Of a stretch of 64,000 bases of DNA, positions 58,132-64,000 are shown one piece after another. The position numbers and the translations under genes are program-made. Each line of letters starts with the position of its first letter. The stretch's first letter is position 1. Location of the stretch: assembly GCA_001051155.2 (NCBI GenBank), contig JYIP02000007.1, forward strand, positions 2,048,342-2,112,341, in the 5' to 3' direction. The stretch is from Chrysoporthe austroafricana (lineage: Eukaryota; Ascomycota; Sordariomycetes; Diaporthales; Cryphonectriaceae). The notes beneath the pieces were generated by a model that saw only the letters and a list, made by a program, of their open reading frames with translations, was not told the origin of the DNA and made no database searches.

Positions 58132-59911
58132 GGCTGCCAGGCGAGGCGGAAAGTGATCGTCTAGTAGGCAAAGCCTCTCTCGGGGGTCGCCAAGGGCCTG
58201 AGGAGCGCAGGTCAGCCAGGGGTTCCCAATTGACGGGCTGCAGATCTGCTAAGGGTTGCGCCGCAGCGAGGCGGTGGTGTGATCAGATCGAGCAGGATCC
58301 GGTGCAGATGGTACAGTAGGGAGGAAGGGGAATAAACTTTGCTGGAAGCCTGGGGGACCGCTGCGAGAGCCACGCGAGCGGCCTGGTGGTCAGAGTGCTC
58401 CGTGAATTACCACCACTGGGCACGGCCTCCTCGCTGCCACTAGCACGGGACAGATCCGTTCCCCGGAGATGGCGCCAGCGTGTGGAGTGTGGACCCTCCA
58501 AATTTAAAGTTCAGCCGCCGGTGGAGGCGGTAACGAGAGAGAGAGTCGTCTACTCGTAAAGCAGCTCCTGGGTCCCAGCCGGGCCTCGTATCGACTTCCA
58601 GCCTTGTGGAGGGCGGACGGCCACCGCCGCCCGCGCTGGTGGGCGTCGAGTCATCCAACGCGACATATCCGCCCCCTTCCCCAGTGCTCCTGCTGCGGCT
58701 GCCGAACCACCCTCGCCCCCTTGTTCCTCTGCGAGACTGCAGATGACCGAAGCAGGATCGAAAAGAGAGATTACGTACCGGGTGGCCAGACGGGATAGGG
58801 GGCCCCCTGGGAAGTGCGGTGTGGTGCTCGATGGAGGCGGGCGAGGGCGCGAGGCTAGCTCCTCACCGACGCACGCTCACCTTAGAGTCGAAGCGGCTGC
58901 GGTTGGTGCTGGCTGGCGGCTACAAGACTGAGACTGGGCGGCTCCTGGCAGATGTGAGGATGACGCCTCGCCCGAAACAGCCGCTCTCCGAGTGGCCCAA
59001 GCCTGATCTGAGGGTGAGATCCAGCCCAGGCGGGCGAAGTCCTTGTGCGGCTGGCGGACGACGAGCAATCGCTTGTCGTCTGTCCTGTGCTGACGCTCGG
59101 GGTCGGGTTGCCGGTCGCCCTGCTATTGTAGAAGAGAAGGGGGGGGCTCTAGCTGGGCCTGCGCAGCCCTGCAGCTGCACCAACACTCTCCTCCCAGGGC
59201 GCTGCGGTTGGCCCAGCGGGTTGGGCGAGAAATGTGGCACAGATCCACCGAGATGTCAGGCGGTTGATGGTCACGACCTCTCCCGGGCGAAACAGGTCTG
59301 TCTGTCTGTCTGGGCAAAGCCTGGCGCGTGCTCGGGAATAAACCGGCGGGGGTGGTCTTGTGCGGGCGTTGGTGGTCGGGGTGTGCGGTCGAGGTTTCAG
59401 AAAGCGATGTTGTTGTTGGTTGTCGCTGGTTGTCGCTGTTGTTGTTTCTGGGAGATTCCTCAACACATGGACGGGGAGCTGGGCGCTGGGAGCTGAGGCA
59501 GGCCCCTCGGGTACAACTGGGCATGGGATCGAGGCTGCAGGATAGGAAAAGCCACCCGCCCACTGCGACAGAGAGATACGGGGTCTCCTGTCGACCGTGG
59601 TGCGCGCCCTCCCCCCCTTCCAGAGGACCAGAGCGAGCTCGCACCTTGTCTCGCCAGCCTTCCGGGCAAGACACTAGAGCAGCCTCCCGCCCGTCGCTTC
59701 TGTGTGGGCGCCGTATGACTAGTTACATACAGACTTACAGCACGAGTGGGCGGCAGGACGACTGACTGATCATTCCGTGATCTCACCACCAGGGGCCAGG
59801 GCCACGGGGGGTCCTTGCCAGGTCCTCCTCACATCGCATTGCCACGGAGGCACCCGTCCATATCTCCTGTGTGCAGACACACACACACATACACACACAC
59901 ACACACACACG

Positions 59912-59952
<41 letters not shown>

Positions 59953-62900
59953 GCATATGGATGGATTTGTGCCCCGGTCATGCCACTCTACTCGCCATAG
60001 TATGCATAACGGGACGCTAAACACAACACAGCAGTGATCACCGGCCGTTCCAAATCCCGGGCGAGCATCAGAGACCCTGAGAAGATGAAATAGCTCATCG
60101 CCGCCGCGTGCAGGATGCCGTCGTATCTCCTGCCCTTGCTGCCCTCCCTCAGCCAGCGAGACCTGCAGGATCCCCGTCGCATATTGAACGCGGCGCCCAG
60201 GACACCACAGCAGCCCGCATCGGCTGCCGAGACGCAACTGAGGTGGGTGGCCACGGTGGCCCAGCTCGTGGCCGGGCCCGGTCTTCCAGCAGCCCTGCCC
60301 ATGCCCACCAGGGGCGACACGCCGTCGCCGTCTCTGGCGGTTTTCGTATTCGCGAACAAGGAGAACAAGGAGCGACTGCCCGAGGAGAGTCGCGGAATAT
60401 TCACTGGTTGGCATGGGCCAGGCCGGGCGGGGGGTCTGTCTCCTCACCTCCATCATCCACATCGGCGCCTGCCAGCTCAACCCTTCGGCGGCCTCGTCAA
60501 GCTCGGCACAGGCAGGATCGAAGCCATGATCATCTTGCAAGTCTCGCAGCTCTCCCGGGCCCGTGCTGGAGATCGGCGCCATCCCATCGCTACCACCCAA
60601 AACACAAGGGGGGTTGGGTTTTGCGCTAATGGCGGGTCCTAAACCGCGCTGCCTGCGCTGTCAGTTATTAAATAATCCTGGGAAGACACAAGCCCGTCCT
60701 CTAGAGAGGAGGACAGCCAAGGGGCGATTCCACGTGTGGCTGGCCGTCGTGGGATCTCCCTCTCGGGCATAAAGGAACCCCTCTTTTGTCCTCATTGAAG
60801 GCGACGGAGCTGGCTCCCAGTAGCACTTCGAGAGCCGCGACGAGCCTCCCGCGGGGCTTCGTGGGTGGGATGGAGCAGGACAATCCTGTGCATGGGTGTA
60901 TGACAAGGTCCTGAGCTTGTTGTGTGGACTCCTCTGGCCCCAGAAGGCCCACAGGTGCTTCTATCGGCGTTCGCTGGCAGAAGGTGAGACCTTCACGGTT
61001 GAATATCTCGGCCTGACACCATGTCCGGGTCGTACATAGGCACGCTCCCTGCTGGGAAGTGATCTGCCGCTTGGGCCGCAGCGCGACGTCGATCCTGCAC
61101 TTCTAACATGAATCTTTTTTTGCGTCTTGCTGGCTCGCTGGCGTCGTCGAGTAGCGCCGCCGTCGCACACCACCAGACAGGATGGTCCCAACATCGGACC
61201 GCTGCATTAGGGGCAGGCGTCAGGCGAAACCCCGAGGTGACTTTGGCTGTCACCAGCCAGCCAGCCAGCCAGCCAGAGAGCGAGCCAGCGCCGGGTGTGT
61301 GCAGGCCGCGACATTTCATGGGCCTCGCCCGTACCGCACGCGCGTTGAGGCCGTTCCTGATGCCGTCACCGTCGGACCTCGAGTTGCACTACCGGACCAC
61401 CCTCAGTCGCCCATCCCGCCCACTCCAGCGCAGATCTGTGCTACTATACCGACCCGCATGCATGACACGGTTGAGGCTCGGCAGTATTATTAGCAGAGGC
61501 GACGCCCCTCCAGTACCACAATCGTGCCACGATCAGCGGTGGCATCGCCGCCCTGGACTGGGTCGCGCAGGCCGTCGCAGGCTTTGGCAGGCACCAGGAC
61601 AGCGTCTCCTGTGATTTCCCGGGCGCCCAAGCCAAGGCTGTGGTTGCCATCCGGTGTCGAGAAGGCCCCATTTGCCGAGAGGAAATCGAGGGTGTGGGAT
61701 GCAATGATCGTCCTTAGCCCCGCCGGGCGGTGGATATCTCACCCAGGCACCGGGCTGGTACGGTGAGTGGGGCCATGCGCCTGTGACGTCACGGCCGGGG
61801 AATGAAGCGCTGTTCGGTGTGTTACAAGTGCTGTCGCCATCTCTCGATCCACGCGTCAACGGCTTGCGTGTGGCTGTCGACGTACTGCTGATGAGCACGC
61901 CGCTGCAGACGATCTGGCTTGCTTGTTGTGGCATGATAGGTGCCACTGGGTGCCACAGTGGCCTGACGACGGGCTTCTACACGCTACTGGATATGCAGTA
62001 GTCAGTACGGAGACGTGGGAGATCAAACGATATTGGAGCCTTTTCCTGAGCACCTATCAACAGAAGCTGCCCGGCCGCGCTCGGGATGTTGCCGAACGGA
62101 TCGGCACAAAGGTGCAAGCACGGCGTGGCCATCGCCCAATTCCATAGCCAAAGCATTGCCAAAGACAATGGGCAGCGAAGGCAGTGGGGATCGCCGGGTC
62201 GGTAGCATCTCGGCTATCGCTCACTCTGTACTACAGTGTGTGCTACAGGTTGCCCCTGAAACTGACCGTATAATCTAGGAGCAGAAGACCGCCCGAAAGC
62301 CGGCCTTTGGGGCATCTTTACAGGCTGTGCACGAGGACTTCGCGAGCGCTCCCTGAGGAAGTTAAGGTTGCACAGCATCTCTGTCAGCTTGATGGGGAGT
62401 TGGCCCTCACTACAGCTCCGCGCGTCTATGCATGCGACGAGCCTGTCGAGCCACGCTGCGGCCACAGCCCCCTCCCCAACCCGGGGAACGGCCCACACTT
62501 GTAGACATCCCAGATGTGGCCAATGCGTTGGCGGCTGAACCGTCCGGAGACGTGTGACGCGGGGTATCAAACAACGATACGAATGGCTTTACACGTGTTT
62601 CGCGGGTCGGTGTCGAGGGAACGCGGACAGAAACTACATAGTATGCCACTCCTACACAGCAGCAGGATGCTGCTGGCGGGCTGCAAGTCATCAAACCCGC
62701 GATCTGACGAGATTTTTGTTTTGTAAGGCCTCCTTCGGAAGGCTCCTGTCGGCCTTCGACGGTCCAAAGTGGGACGAGGCTATTGCTGGGCCGCAGCGTC
62801 CATGAGGTACAGATCCGGACCAGTGGCCACGTGCGGAACGCTTGCGAGCTGCCCTCTTGATAGTCTGCGAAGGGGACACAGACGACAGAGGTAGTGTCGA

Positions 62901-63266
62901 GTGAGATTCAGTGACATTTAATGCTCTAATGGTATATGGGAATCTTTGCAAAGTAAAAGAAGCAGAACGCTCTAACCCCCCGAGCCGAGAGTAAGGTATC
63001 AAATCAATCAATCAGTCGGATGGACCTTCAGTCCCGCTCATGTTTCCCATTATCTCGTCCATCCAGACAAACGCCCCACTGCCAACACCGTCTCTCGCCA
63101 TAAGAAAGGAAGACGGAACCACTCGCTGTGCGTCGACATGACCATCACGCCGTCCACCGCTGGATCACCTGCTCCGACCGAACACCCCTCTTCCTCAGGT
63201 CCCTCAGGTTCACCCGCCAACATTGTCGGGGATCGGCCAGTCCTCGTCCTCCTCGGACGCGGCGCC
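58132..63266. other. 5.1-kb GC-rich spacer without a secure gene
   Basis: Many frames are open on both strands because of GC bias, and none has a recognisable domain or exon chain. The most coding-like pieces are plus-strand 61503-61703 (ISGGIAALDWVAQAVAGFG.., with several Cys) and 61783-62001 (VDVLLMSTPLQTIWLACCGM..). A minus-strand frame 59988-60404 ends with SYFIFSGSLMLARDLERPV. All are left unassigned. Confidence 0.35.
59877..59954. repeat. (CA)n microsatellite
   Basis: About 78 bp of AC repeats with single T and G interruptions (ACAT, ACGCACGC). Frames that run through it produce artificial Val-Cys or Thr-His runs. Confidence 0.92.
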
Positions 63267-63731
63267 CTACACCCTCGCACGGCCCGTGAACCGCGTATGC
63301 CTCTCGCGGTGGCCCCACCAGTACCCGAACGCGGCGACCGCGAGGATGAGCCACAGCAGCGCGGAGACCAGGTCGACCCAGACGGCGTTCTTCATGCGCT
63401 GGATGCCGCTGTCGCCCTCGGGGTTCTCATGGATGTACATCTTGCCGAACACGCCGAACAGGGCGATCCACAGCACGAACAGCACGAGGTTCCACGCCCA
63501 GACGAGCCAGATGCGCAGGATGAAGGGGACGAGGTAGACGAGCGCGGTGAAGGCCGACAGCCCGCCGACGACAACGGCGTAGACCCATTTCGAGTCCGTG
63601 TAGACGCCCGCCTCGTGCGCGCGGTGCAGGTCTACGCCGTAGAGCCCGCACACGGTCAGTGCGAGCGCGAACTGGACGACGTGCAGGGCCGAGAAGGCGA
63701 TGTAGGAGAGGGCGAAGCCGAAGAAGCCCAT
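63267..63731 (-). CDS. MARVEL-like four-TM membrane protein
   Basis: A single frame encodes 154 residues with four hydrophobic segments: FGFALSYIAFSALHVVQFAL, WVYAVVVGGLSAFTALVYLV, IWLVWAWNLVLFVLWIALFGVF and VWVDLVSALLWLILAVAAFGYW. The N-terminal MGFFG start, the GLYGVDLHRA loop after TM1 and the short basic C-terminus (HRERHTRFTGRARV) match the fungal MARVEL-domain (membrane-associating) proteins. Such proteins sit in the plasma membrane or eisosomes; the exact role here is not known. The start lies close to a CT/GT-rich leader at 63732-63800. Confidence 0.82.
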   Translation of the reverse strand: MGFFGFALSYIAFSALHVVQFALALTVCGLYGVDLHRAHEAGVYTDSKWVYAVVVGGLSAFTALVYLVPFILRIWLVWAWNLVLFVLWIALFGVFGKMYIHENPEGDSGIQRMKNAVWVDLVSALLWLILAVAAFGYWWGHRERHTRFTGRARV

Positions 63732-64000
63732 CTCGACGGTGGTGTCTGCCGGGGGCTGCTGCTGCTTGTGGTGCTTGTGTTGTGTGCGTGCGTGTCTCGA
63801 TCGGAGTTCGAGGTTGGATAGGCTTGGTCCGTTCGAAGGGCAGAGCGAGCGTGGCTGCTAGGCCCCTATTTAAAACTTCTCGTGGAGGAATGCTTGTTGT
63901 CTTGTGTCTTGTACGTCACCGGCCTCTTCGTCCCGTGCTTTGTTTCGTTTCTAGAGCCTCGAGGGAGCTCGCGACGCCTCGGCGCGAGCAGCTGCTATCT
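63732..64000 (-). promoter_or_regulatory. Upstream region of the MARVEL-like gene
   Basis: The 269 bp include a pyrimidine/GT-rich stretch just before the start on the gene's strand and a TTTAAA word near 63869-63874 that could act as a weak TATA box. Confidence 0.35.

Noticed and set aside
59770..60600. 276-codon minus-strand frame through the CA repeat
   Set aside because: It includes an artificial Val-Cys run from the microsatellite and shows no family signature.
1..64000. Secondary-metabolite cluster, intact transposon, or toxin/immunity system
   Set aside because: No polyketide or peptide synthetase, transposase, reverse transcriptase or terminal inverted repeat was recognised; neighbouring genes have unrelated housekeeping roles.

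Overview
The window is nuclear DNA from a filamentous ascomycete (Pezizomycotina, most likely Sordariomycetes). Genes are intron-split, introns are mostly about 55-125 bp with GT..AG ends and CTGAC/CTAAC-type branch sites, both strands are used independently, and the recognisable proteins (zuotin, Ski2, Csm3, Pex16, Hac1/HacA, complex I 20.9 kDa subunit) have fungal architectures. I assembled exon structures by hand from reading frames and splice signals. No prokaryotic, plasmid, CRISPR or viral feature was seen, and I found no convincing rRNA or tRNA gene.

Layout. 0-5 kb: 3' end of the pyruvate dehydrogenase E1-beta gene, zuotin (minus), and an RGS-domain membrane protein (minus). 5-14 kb: gene-poor, with traces of decayed genes, a membrane-anchored GH43 glycosidase (minus) and an orphan 197-residue protein (plus). 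14-21 kb: a type II membrane protein with a Cys-rich ectodomain, an acidic disordered protein, and a broken copy of a DUF7924-type fungal protein. 21-25 kb: a small two-TM protein with a duplicated exon/intron unit, followed upstream by three families of short tandem repeats. 25-29 kb: PEX16 converging on HAC1, the unfolded-protein-response bZIP gene, which carries a clear 20-nt Ire1-type intron. 29-32.6 kb: GC-rich spacer ending in an assembly scar (homopolymers and one N). 32.6-45 kb: the densest block: DUF427 protein, ESCRT-III protein, SKI2, CSM3, complex I NUXM and an NmrA-like reductase. 45-51 kb: small Cys-rich protein and a cAMP-receptor-like GPCR. 51-58 kb: three unrecognised proteins, one with a Gly-Ser-Arg-Ala-Ser minisatellite repeat. 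58-63 kb: GC-rich spacer with a (CA)n tract and no secure gene. 63.3-63.7 kb: a four-TM MARVEL-like protein.

Functionally this is a mixed housekeeping region rather than a cluster: energy metabolism (PDB1, NUXM), protein folding and the unfolded protein response (zuotin, HAC1), RNA decay (SKI2), fork protection (CSM3), peroxisomes (PEX16), endosomal sorting (ESCRT-III) and G-protein signalling (RGS protein, GPCR). The most notable signals are the Ire1 intron of HAC1 with its dual-coding 3' end, the duplicated exon unit at 21.6-21.8 kb with repeats in its upstream region, the GSRAS-repeat protein with a cysteine-rich tail, and several previously coding stretches now broken.
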